A stretch of 7,185 nucleotides of DNA from Desulfobacterales bacterium. Its GTDB lineage: Bacteria; Desulfobacterota; Desulfobacteria; Desulfobacterales; JAFDCJ01. The notes under the pieces are model-generated. The model was not told the origin of the DNA. It worked only from the letters and a program-made list of their open reading frames with translations, and searched no databases. Positions 1 through 5,159 of this stretch are shown here, piece after piece (the stretch's first letter is position 1; the number at the start of each line of letters is the position of its first letter). The translations under genes were made by a program, and so were the position numbers. The stretch lies in the NCBI GenBank assembly GCA_020345785.1, contig CP070771.1, positions 5,317,685 through 5,324,869 of the forward strand, in the 5' to 3' direction.

Positions 1-180
1 ACCCAACAAGTCGGTCAGCGTCTCGTAGGGGCGAGCTTTACGCCCGTCCGGACAGAACTTGATAGAAATCAGCGGTCAACAGACGCATTCAACCTGCTTG
101 CCTTGTTTTCAGAGAATTGGCTCGGCGGGTTTCATGAACCGGCGGGCGATAATCATGTTGCCACGTTAATGCATTAACAG

Positions 181-188
181 AAAGGAGG
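181..188 (+). promoter_or_regulatory. Strong Shine-Dalgarno for the 106-aa gene
   Basis: AAAGGAGG lies five bases before the ATG at 194. It closely matches the anti-SD core and decides the start. The preceding 180 bases contain no clear sigma70 promoter that I would defend. Confidence 0.75.
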
Positions 189-193
189 CCAAA

Positions 194-514
194 ATGGCAT
201 TCATCAAAACAGTCAGCCGTTACAGCGCATTTTTATATCCCAACGGGGATAAGCAGAATGGACGGATCAACCTTTATTGCGGCGACAACAAGCTTTACCT
301 GATTTTTGTTGATCCATCCGATTCCATGTCACCCAATAGTTATAATGAAACCTCAAAGGTCGGGGTGGCTTACCAAAGATTCAGCCAGTACGAGCAATAT
401 CTTGACCTGGTGCGCAATGAAAAGCCCATTTCGGTAACCTTCAGACCGGAGGATTCACCGCCCAATTTTGTGGTCTACTGTGCGAGTGAGCCGCCGGGAG
501 ATGGTGAAGTTTAG
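194..514 (+). CDS. Conserved-looking hypothetical protein, 106 aa
   Basis: I do not recognise a characterised family. The ATG follows an almost perfect ribosome binding site, AAAGGAGG at 181-188, five bases upstream, which fixes the start and argues that this is a real gene. The protein is small, soluble and mixed in charge, with no signal peptide or membrane segment. It reads as mainly beta strands (YSAFLYPNGD, INLYCGDNKLYLIFVD, ISVTFRP, NFVVYCASEP), so a compact beta-rich fold is likely. It ends in an acidic tail (PPGDGEV). Two cysteines, near residues 29 and 96, are too few to propose a metal site. A hairpin that could act as a terminator follows at 543-577, so the gene is probably transcribed alone. 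Confident as a gene; function unknown. Confidence 0.85.
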   Translation: MAFIKTVSRYSAFLYPNGDKQNGRINLYCGDNKLYLIFVDPSDSMSPNSYNETSKVGVAYQRFSQYEQYLDLVRNEKPISVTFRPEDSPPNFVVYCASEPPGDGEV

Positions 515-542
515 AGGGCATTTGGCAACCGGCAGGAAAAGA

Positions 543-583
543 AAGGCTGTTAAGTAAATTATATGCTTAGCAGCCTTATTTCG
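543..583 (+). terminator. Probable terminator after the 106-aa gene
   Basis: AAGGCTGTTAAG (543-554) pairs with CTTAGCAGCCTT (566-577) across an 11-base loop. This gives a 12-bp stem with a single G-U wobble. The stem begins 29 bases after the stop codon. The following ATTTCG is only modestly T-rich, so termination may be incomplete. Confidence 0.5.
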
Positions 584-670
584 TTCAACCACTAATTAAA
601 CGTCTCGGAATTTCTACAACTGGTTGAATAAAAAAAATATTTTTTGAGGCATGCGTATTTGCCTCAATCC

Positions 671-830
671 TGGAATAATGGAATAGAGGAACGGTGGAAT
701 AGTGGGTTTTTGAAGGATTTTATCTGTTCTGACTTTTAAGCACAGATGAATGTTGCCATTTACCCAATATTGCAGTATCCCAAGACCCATTTTTCCAATA
801 TTCCAACATTCCATCATTCCATCATTCCAA
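671..830. repeat. Long imperfect inverted repeat of TGGAAT-type units
   Basis: The left arm (about 671-705) is a run of degenerate units such as GGAATAATGG, GGAATAGAGG and GGAATAGTGGG. The right arm (about 788-830) carries the complementary series TTCCAATATTCCAACATTCC followed by CATCATTCC twice. Read as reverse complement, the right arm lines up with the left unit by unit, so a transcript could fold into a long stem with mismatches and a loop of roughly 80 bases. The same units also form short direct repeats within each arm. I associate this kind of degenerate spacer repeat with deltaproteobacterial genomes, but copy number cannot be judged from one window. Confidence 0.6.
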
Positions 831-832
831 CT

Positions 833-845
833 GGGGCGAAGCCCC
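833..845. repeat. Small GC hairpin GGGGC-GAA-GCCCC
   Basis: A 5-bp all-GC stem with a GAA loop abuts the right arm of the inverted repeat. It lies about 25 bases before the RBS of the gene at 884. No T-tract follows, so it is not a good terminator. It may be the distal part of the same repeat element. Confidence 0.45.
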
Positions 846-883
846 TAACTTTTAAATCTTCATAAAAAAAGGAGGTAGGAGAA

Positions 884-1543
884 ATGGCTTCCGAAAGCAA
901 TAATCCCAACTTTATCCCGGAATCGGCGTTAATCAATCTTTTACCGGCGTTCAGCGATTATACCTACGACCGGCACGAGCCTCGCTATCCCTATAAAATT
1001 CCAGGCATCTCGAGTTCGCTGGTCGAACCGCCGAAGGCCAACAACTGCTGCACCTTTGTTGAGGCGCTGCTGGTCAAGGCCTGGCTGGATGTGCATGGCG
1101 ATAACTTCAGCTGGACGTCCACCAACCACAAACAAATGATGATCATGATGCCGGGCGATCTTTTTTCACCGGTGACCGCCGTCATCGAAACCGGCATGGG
1201 GGTTGAAGTGCCCAATAAAAATGAGCTGCCCGCCCCCTGGACCGTCATTCAGGGGTGGCGCAATCTGGATCCGCCGAACGGCGGCCACACGTTTTTAATT
1301 CTCGACGTGCATCCACCCACCCAGCGTATTTTAACCCTTGAGTCCAATAAGGCCTTTGACATGGACGGACCGGGTTGCCGTCGCCACGGTGATTTGGATG
1401 ATTTTCCGAACCAACATCCCGGAAGTGATTGGCATAAGAATGAGAGACTTTGGACCTGGCAGCGGTTCCTAGATTTCTACCCACACATGAAGCTTGCCAA
1501 ACTCAACGTCGAAGATGTTGACTGGGTGGCGTCCGGCGGCTGA
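884..1543 (+). CDS. Hypothetical protein, possible cysteine-peptidase-like fold (219 aa)
   Basis: The start is set by a strong RBS, AAGGAGG, about 870-876, just before the ATG. I cannot name a family with confidence. The visible layout suggests an NlpC/P60, CHAP or papain-like core: a double cysteine at the head of a predicted helix (NNCCTFVEALLVKAW, Cys55/Cys56), then a Gly-His-strand segment (GGHTFLILDV, His135), then a polar position at the end of the next strand (TLESN, Glu153/Asn155). Such proteins use Cys-His-polar triads for peptide or amide hydrolysis, but order and spacing alone do not prove activity. A His/Met-rich patch (NHKQMMIMMPGD, 81-92) and many Trp residues occur elsewhere. 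There is no signal peptide, so it is probably cytoplasmic and not a cell-wall enzyme acting outside. It converges with the minus-strand gene ending at 1593, with 49 bases between stops and no clear terminator. Confidence 0.88.
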   Translation: MASESNNPNFIPESALINLLPAFSDYTYDRHEPRYPYKIPGISSSLVEPPKANNCCTFVEALLVKAWLDVHGDNFSWTSTNHKQMMIMMPGDLFSPVTAVIETGMGVEVPNKNELPAPWTVIQGWRNLDPPNGGHTFLILDVHPPTQRILTLESNKAFDMDGPGCRRHGDLDDFPNQHPGSDWHKNERLWTWQRFLDFYPHMKLAKLNVEDVDWVASGG

Positions 1544-1592
1544 GCAAACGGACAATAATTGAGATAATGTGTTTTGCGTCTAAGGGTGGGAC

Positions 1593-2663
1593 TTAATTCC
1601 TGCCGGCTTCCTCCATCATCTGAGCCATCAGGTTGAAACATTCAGTAAGACGCCATTTATGCGCAACCAGATGACGGCAAAGCCGGCGGCGGACCCAGCG
1701 CGGCAGTCCACCTTCCATCTTTATATTCCATTTAAGATGCGTGCCCTCGGTTGTGGGTTCAAGCTCGCCGGTGATCATCAGGTTAAGCAAGCCTTTGCTG
1801 AGCTTAACGGTGTAGTAATCAAAGGGACGCCAGTCCAGGATTTGCTCGACAATATCACCATTTGTGCAGTGATTCTGAGCAGCGGGGCCGGTCCGTCCGT
1901 TGGGGCGTTCCACCGCCTCCCAGGCCGAACCTTTCATCCAGCGGGTTCGTTTGTGCGGATCACCCAACCAATCCCACACCGCTGCGGGCGAGAAAGAAAA
2001 TTCGTACGCCACACTGGTGTCTGCCGCTTCGGATGCCAGAAATACCCGGCGCCCCTCTATCAATTGTCGGTAACGCTCATCCAGGTTGATGCTGCTGGTA
2101 TTTATTTCGCCCAAATGCTCATAAGATTCCAGTGATGTGTGCACTTCGGCCGGCTGGACGCCCATTTTTTCAAGGCTCTTTTCCGAGAATAAGGCGTATC
2201 CGTGCCAGCCGGTTTTTTTACCGACACTGTTTTTGAGAAGCCGGTGAACAGCATTGACAGAGGACCCGACAGGTTTCGTTTTGCCGGCCACATCCTGCAA
2301 AATGTAATCGCCGTAGTGGGTTACAAATTTCAGGTCGAGTTTGGCGATTGAGCTACAGGCTTTGCACGGACAGGTCGCATTGTGCGCCATGGTCCGCTGG
2401 CGATCTCGAAAAGCCGCGTACGTCGCCTCGATGATCTCAAGCAGCAACTCGCCGCGCGAAACCTTCGCGTCAGCCGCATATGCAAACACCGCATCTCCTT
2501 CAACCTCCGCCACAATCATGGTGGGTGTGAAATTCCCGATAATAAGCTCGATAATATTGCGCAGGATGTTGGAACTGTGTGCGATCTCGGTCTCCTCCAT
2601 AAAGGAGGTAAAACCAGAAATATCCGCCAGGACGACATAACCTTTTTGAATTTGGGTATCCAT
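1593..2663 (-). CDS. DUF2652 cyclase-like domain fused to SRPBCC domain (356 aa)
   Basis: I chose the ATG at 2663 because GGAAGGA lies about seven bases upstream and the DUF2652 homology begins at once after it (GYVVLADISGFTSFM, residues 8-22). A longer open frame to 2771 adds 36 residues with no domain character. Residues 1 to about 210 match DUF2652, a relative of class III adenylyl/guanylyl cyclases: the first-strand ADISGF with Asp14, the EGDAVFAY hairpin with Asp57, a CPCKAC cysteine cluster (98-103), LKFVTHYGD and the PVGSSVNAVHRLLKN segment (131-145). Residues about 216-355 look like an SRPBCC/START-type ligand-binding domain (VAYEFSFSPAAVWDWLGDPHKRTRWM, then alternating strands and a long C-terminal helix). 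The metal-binding Asp pair is kept, but I cannot confirm the base-selecting and transition-state residues of true cyclases, so catalysis is unproven. A cytosolic sensor of a hydrophobic ligand is a reasonable guess. Confidence 0.93.
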   Translation of the reverse strand: MDTQIQKGYVVLADISGFTSFMEETEIAHSSNILRNIIELIIGNFTPTMIVAEVEGDAVFAYAADAKVSRGELLLEIIEATYAAFRDRQRTMAHNATCPCKACSSIAKLDLKFVTHYGDYILQDVAGKTKPVGSSVNAVHRLLKNSVGKKTGWHGYALFSEKSLEKMGVQPAEVHTSLESYEHLGEINTSSINLDERYRQLIEGRRVFLASEAADTSVAYEFSFSPAAVWDWLGDPHKRTRWMKGSAWEAVERPNGRTGPAAQNHCTNGDIVEQILDWRPFDYYTVKLSKGLLNLMITGELEPTTEGTHLKWNIKMEGGLPRWVRRRLCRHLVAHKWRLTECFNLMAQMMEEAGRN

Positions 2664-2690
2664 TGTCGTTTCCTTCCCGGTATAATTCTT

Positions 2691-2718
2691 AAAATAAGGC
2701 AGGCGTGCAGACTTGCAA
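2691..2718 (-). promoter_or_regulatory. Weak candidate promoter for the DUF2652-SRPBCC gene
   Basis: On the minus strand, TTGCAA (2713-2718) and TATTTT (2691-2696) are separated by 16 bases, and each matches four of six sigma70 consensus positions. Transcription would start about 20-25 bases before the ATG, which leaves room for the RBS. The match is weak and the region AT-rich. Confidence 0.25.
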
Positions 2719-2775
2719 CATAAATTACATTTGCTTTTATTCGGTTTCTGGCATAAATTTTCAGGTAACATTTAA

Positions 2776-2892
2776 CTCCATTCATAAGCCATCCCGCTCT
2801 AGCGGGATGAGAATTGAAAAAGATATACCGTTAAAGCGGGAGTATTTTTCGGTAGGCCAAACTTAAACGATGCCGGTGGCTTATGAATGGAG
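2776..2892. repeat. 117-bp element with perfect 16-bp terminal inverted repeats
   Basis: CTCCATTCATAAGCCA (2776-2791) is exactly the reverse complement of TGGCTTATGAATGGAG (2877-2892). Inside lie a perfect hairpin, ATCCCGCT-CT-AGCGGGAT (2791-2808), and a second short stem, TACCG (2826-2830) with CGGTA (2850-2854). Together these give a closed, branched fold. A second AGCGGGA (2835-2841) could compete for TCCCGCT (2792-2798). No target-site duplication is visible at the edges. Either a small non-autonomous mobile element (MITE-like) or a structured regulatory RNA would fit. Confidence 0.6.
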
Positions 2893-3121
2893 ATGAAATA
2901 AAGCATTTTGGCTTATTTTTTAGGGTCTGTTTGTCTCTGCCTGCGTAACAACCAGTACCCCATCCGGCTGGATTATACAAGATGCATGCGAATAATGAAT
3001 CGCTCATATGCGCGTCAAACCAGAAAGATCAAACCCAAATGTGATCAAAATATGGTACGAAAATTTACAAGGGCAAATTTTAGTTGGAAACATGTATGAT
3101 GCAACCCAAATTCTTTATATA

Positions 3122-3205
3122 CATCAGCGACCATAGGCAGTGCGTGGTTCCGACCCCTTCCAGGGACCTTCCTCATACCCCCAGCTCTGCTGGTGGTCGC
3201 TGATG
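3122..3205 (-). ncRNA. Candidate structured RNA with a three-way junction
   Basis: CATCAGCGACCA (3122-3133) and TGGTCGCTGATG (3194-3205) are perfect reverse complements and form a 12-bp closing stem. Within it, CCAGC-TCT-GCTGG (3181-3193) is a perfect hairpin. A second one is read on the minus strand as GGUCCCU-GGA-AGGGGUC (plus 3154-3170), a 7-bp stem with two G-U wobbles. Those wobbles become A-C and C-A mismatches on the plus strand, which points to the minus strand as the transcribed one. I recognise no Rfam family. A DNA-level repeat is the main alternative, and no promoter is evident. Confidence 0.4.
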
Positions 3206-3270
3206 CGAATTGATTTGAGCATGACGATATCTGAACTTGACTTTTCCATGGTTTACACGGTGGCCAAAAT

Positions 3271-3900
3271 TTGGCGAACGGGGGAAACATAAAAATACTT
3301 TCGGTATCGGATGTGGTGGAGCCGATGCTGCACCGACATGCGGGTAAGGAACCCTTTAAGGAGATCGATCTCATTATTTCCTGCGGTGATTTGCCGCCGG
3401 AATACCTTTCCCGCCTGCTCGGCGCATTTAATGTGCCGTTGTATTTTGTGAGCGGCAACCACGATATTCGGTACACGGACAAACTACCCCAGGGCGGATT
3501 CGATTTACACGGCCGGCTCGAAAAAATAAAAGGCCTGCGTTTTTTGGGTTTGGAAGGTTCCCGCTGGTACAACGGCGGCCTTTATCAGTATACCGAGGCG
3601 CAGATGCGTGCCATCATCCGCCGTCTGCGGCCGACGCTCTGGTGGCATAAAGGCGTTGATGTCGTGGTGACGCACGCGCCTCCGCGGTATATTCACGATG
3701 CAGAAGATCTGTGTCACCGGGGATTTAAAAGCTTTCGCTGGCTGATTGAAAAGTATCAACCGAATTATTTCATTCACGGACACATCCATAAGCAGTTTTC
3801 AGATCCCTCCGAGAGGGTAACACTTGTCGATGCGACCAAGGTAGTGAACACATATGGGTATAACATTCTGGAAATCGAAGTCGGCCTCAAAACCAAATAA
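3271..3900 (+). CDS. Calcineurin-like metallophosphoesterase (about 209 aa)
   Basis: The protein carries the calcineurin-like phosphoesterase motifs in order: the first-strand Asp (KILSVSD, Asp14), SCGD (37-40), SGNHD (61-65), VVVTHAPP (131-138) and HGHIH (169-173). These bind the two-metal centre that hydrolyses phosphomono- or phosphodiesters. The first motif is D-V-V and not the usual D-x-H, so one metal-ligand His is absent; I believe some subfamilies share this, but the substrate is unknown. It is cytosolic, with no signal peptide. The start is uncertain. There is no in-frame ATG after the stop at 3238, so the best in-frame choice is TTG at 3271, while homology would begin near ATA at 3289 (IKILSVSD), right behind GGGGGA. 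It overlaps the next gene by 47 bases, so the two are almost certainly co-transcribed. Confidence 0.92.
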   Translation: MANGGNIKILSVSDVVEPMLHRHAGKEPFKEIDLIISCGDLPPEYLSRLLGAFNVPLYFVSGNHDIRYTDKLPQGGFDLHGRLEKIKGLRFLGLEGSRWYNGGLYQYTEAQMRAIIRRLRPTLWWHKGVDVVVTHAPPRYIHDAEDLCHRGFKSFRWLIEKYQPNYFIHGHIHKQFSDPSERVTLVDATKVVNTYGYNILEIEVGLKTK

Positions 3901-5002
3901 CCGGGCCAATGGCAGGCGGCAAGAAAATGAATCATCCGAGGTCAAAAGCTTCCGGGACCAACAGCAGAAGGAAGCCGCTTTTGATCACCGGGATCGCGGA
4001 ATTCGAACGGTACCGCTGGACCGGATTGTGGGCAGTGTCGGTCGGTACAAGGATTTTGACAGCCGCTTCCGATTTAAGTCTACCGTGCCGTCGGACAGAC
4101 TGGAGTGGATTAAGACGGCCATGCGGGAAGGCCGCAGCTTGGGTCCGGTAAAACTTTTTGAGATCAAGGATGAATTCTACGTGCTGGACGGAAATCACCG
4201 GATTGCTGCGGCCAAAGCACTCGGGCACGACGAAATCCTGGCGCACATCGAGGAATTTATTCCATCAAAGAATACCCTGCAAAACATCCTCTACCGTGAA
4301 AGAGCCGAATTTGCCGACCGCACCCGGCTGCCGGCGGAGATCAACCTGACCGAGGTCAACCAATACGCCTATTTGCTGGAGCAGATATCAGAGCACCGAC
4401 AATTCCTGCAGGAAGCAGAAGCAGATGAGGTCACCTTTGAGAAGGCGGCGCTGGACTGGTTCAAAACGATTTATCGTCCCCTGTGTACCATTATCAAAAG
4501 AAGCCGATTGGTTGACTCCTTCCCCGAGCGGACCATTGACGATCTTTATGCATACATCACGTTCCATCAGTGGAAAGAAGGCCGAAAAAGACAGTACGGC
4601 ATTGGTGTTGATAAACTGGTTCCAAAAAATATGGAGGAGTTTCGAAAGAAAATGACGGAATTAAAGGAAGCCGAATACCCGGAAATGAAACAGGGCATCA
4701 ACGTTTTTATTCTCATGAACGTTCAAGCTAAAAAAGAAATTAAGCTCATGGATAAACTCTTTGAGCTGGAGGAAGTCAAAGAGGTCCATTCCGTGCACGG
4801 CGATGTGGATTTGGTGGTAAAGGTTGTACTGACGCGTGATCTGCTCAGCTCGGATGCTGAGATTATTTCGCAGTTCGTGCATGAGAAAGTGCGCCAATTA
4901 CCGGGGGTCGTCAGCACCAAAACCCTGATTCCGGGCGTTTCAAAAATCAAAGTTCCCGAAGTCTGTCAGGAATATGTCAATAATAAAGCGAATGGTGAGT
5001 GA
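3854..5002 (+). CDS. ParB/Srx-like domain protein with C-terminal Lrp/AsnC effector domain (382 aa)
   Basis: The ATG at 3854 is the first possible start after an in-frame stop at 3842, and it lies inside the phosphoesterase gene. Three parts are visible. Residues 1-48 are a polar, probably disordered lead. Residues about 52-135 are a ParB/sulfiredoxin-like domain (RTVPLDRIVGS, then FYVLDGNHRIAAAKALG with the DGNHR signature at 112-116), a fold that in ParB binds and cleaves CTP and elsewhere binds ATP. Residues about 165-275 are helical; the phrase FKTIYRPLCTIIKRS...FPERTIDDLYAYITFHQW resembles, from memory, the DUF4032 helical segment. Residues about 281-361 match the Lrp/AsnC ligand-binding (RAM) domain (INVFILMNV, EVKEVHSVHGDVDLVVKV). 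No helix-turn-helix is obvious, so it is not a standard Lrp regulator. A small molecule sensed by the RAM part may control the ParB-like part. Confidence 0.92.
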   Translation: MGITFWKSKSASKPNNRANGRRQENESSEVKSFRDQQQKEAAFDHRDRGIRTVPLDRIVGSVGRYKDFDSRFRFKSTVPSDRLEWIKTAMREGRSLGPVKLFEIKDEFYVLDGNHRIAAAKALGHDEILAHIEEFIPSKNTLQNILYRERAEFADRTRLPAEINLTEVNQYAYLLEQISEHRQFLQEAEADEVTFEKAALDWFKTIYRPLCTIIKRSRLVDSFPERTIDDLYAYITFHQWKEGRKRQYGIGVDKLVPKNMEEFRKKMTELKEAEYPEMKQGINVFILMNVQAKKEIKLMDKLFELEEVKEVHSVHGDVDLVVKVVLTRDLLSSDAEIISQFVHEKVRQLPGVVSTKTLIPGVSKIKVPEVCQEYVNNKANGE

Positions 5003-5159
5003 CGATTCCTCCCGGCGGACTAGGCCGAATTGAAGATTGAAAATTGAATATTTATGGATGTCGCTTCGCTCCGTCTTCTTTTTAAACGAAATGATTCCCC
5101 TCATATAATCGACCGATCAACTCGTCCAATCCAATCAACTATTCAACCAATCAACCTTC
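5003..5159. repeat. Convergent spacer with degenerate CAATC/CAACC units
   Basis: The 157 bases between the two convergent stops include AATTGAAGATTGAAAATTGAA (5028-5048) and a longer run, about 5109-5157, of units such as GATCAAC, CCAATC, CAATCAAC, ATTCAACC and AATCAACC. No perfect terminator hairpin is visible for either flanking gene. The repeats are short and degenerate, unlike a CRISPR array or a coding segment. Confidence 0.5.

Larger units (their letters stand above)
515..883. other. Gene-poor spacer with repeats, 369 bases
   Basis: No convincing gene is present here. The spacer contains, in order, the probable terminator of the upstream gene, an A-rich patch near 630-645, a long imperfect inverted repeat made of TGGAAT-like units (671-705 with 788-830), a GGGGC-GAA-GCCCC hairpin (833-845) and the ribosome binding site of the next gene. 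An open frame on the minus strand (614-817) only translates the repeat. Confidence 0.6.
2664..3270. other. 607-base divergent spacer with two inverted-repeat elements
   Basis: The spacer separates the divergent DUF2652-SRPBCC (-) and phosphoesterase (+) genes and holds no gene I can support. It contains a weak promoter for the minus-strand gene, a 117-bp element with 16-bp inverted ends (2776-2892), a T-rich run (2915-2922), an AT hairpin (AAAATTT 3060-3066 with AAATTTT 3075-3081), and an 84-bp element with 12-bp inverted ends (3122-3205). The remaining sequence, about 2925-3055, shows no structure I would defend. Confidence 0.6.

Noticed and set aside
1..177. Open frame from the left edge, 58 codons, ending TAA at 175-177
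   Set aside because: It could be the 3' end of a gene but shows no recognisable protein features, and the length is within chance. The small GGGCG/CGCCC palindrome inside it (29-45) is also too weak to call.
614..817. 67-aa open frame on the minus strand
   Set aside because: It translates the TGGAAT-type repeat (MMECWNIGKMGLGILQYW) and has no RBS or domain character.
671..830. CRISPR array
   Set aside because: The repeat units are 5-10 bases, degenerate and without regular spacers.
1659..2135. 158-aa plus-strand open frame
   Set aside because: It is a shadow antisense to the well-supported DUF2652-SRPBCC gene, with no RBS or motifs.
2664..2771. N-terminal extension of the DUF2652 protein to an ATG at 2771
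   Set aside because: The added 36 residues have no domain match, and the ATG at 2663 has a good RBS right before the conserved start.
3045..3572. 175-aa minus-strand open frame
   Set aside because: It is mostly antisense to the phosphoesterase gene and runs through the structured element; composition is unlike a real protein.
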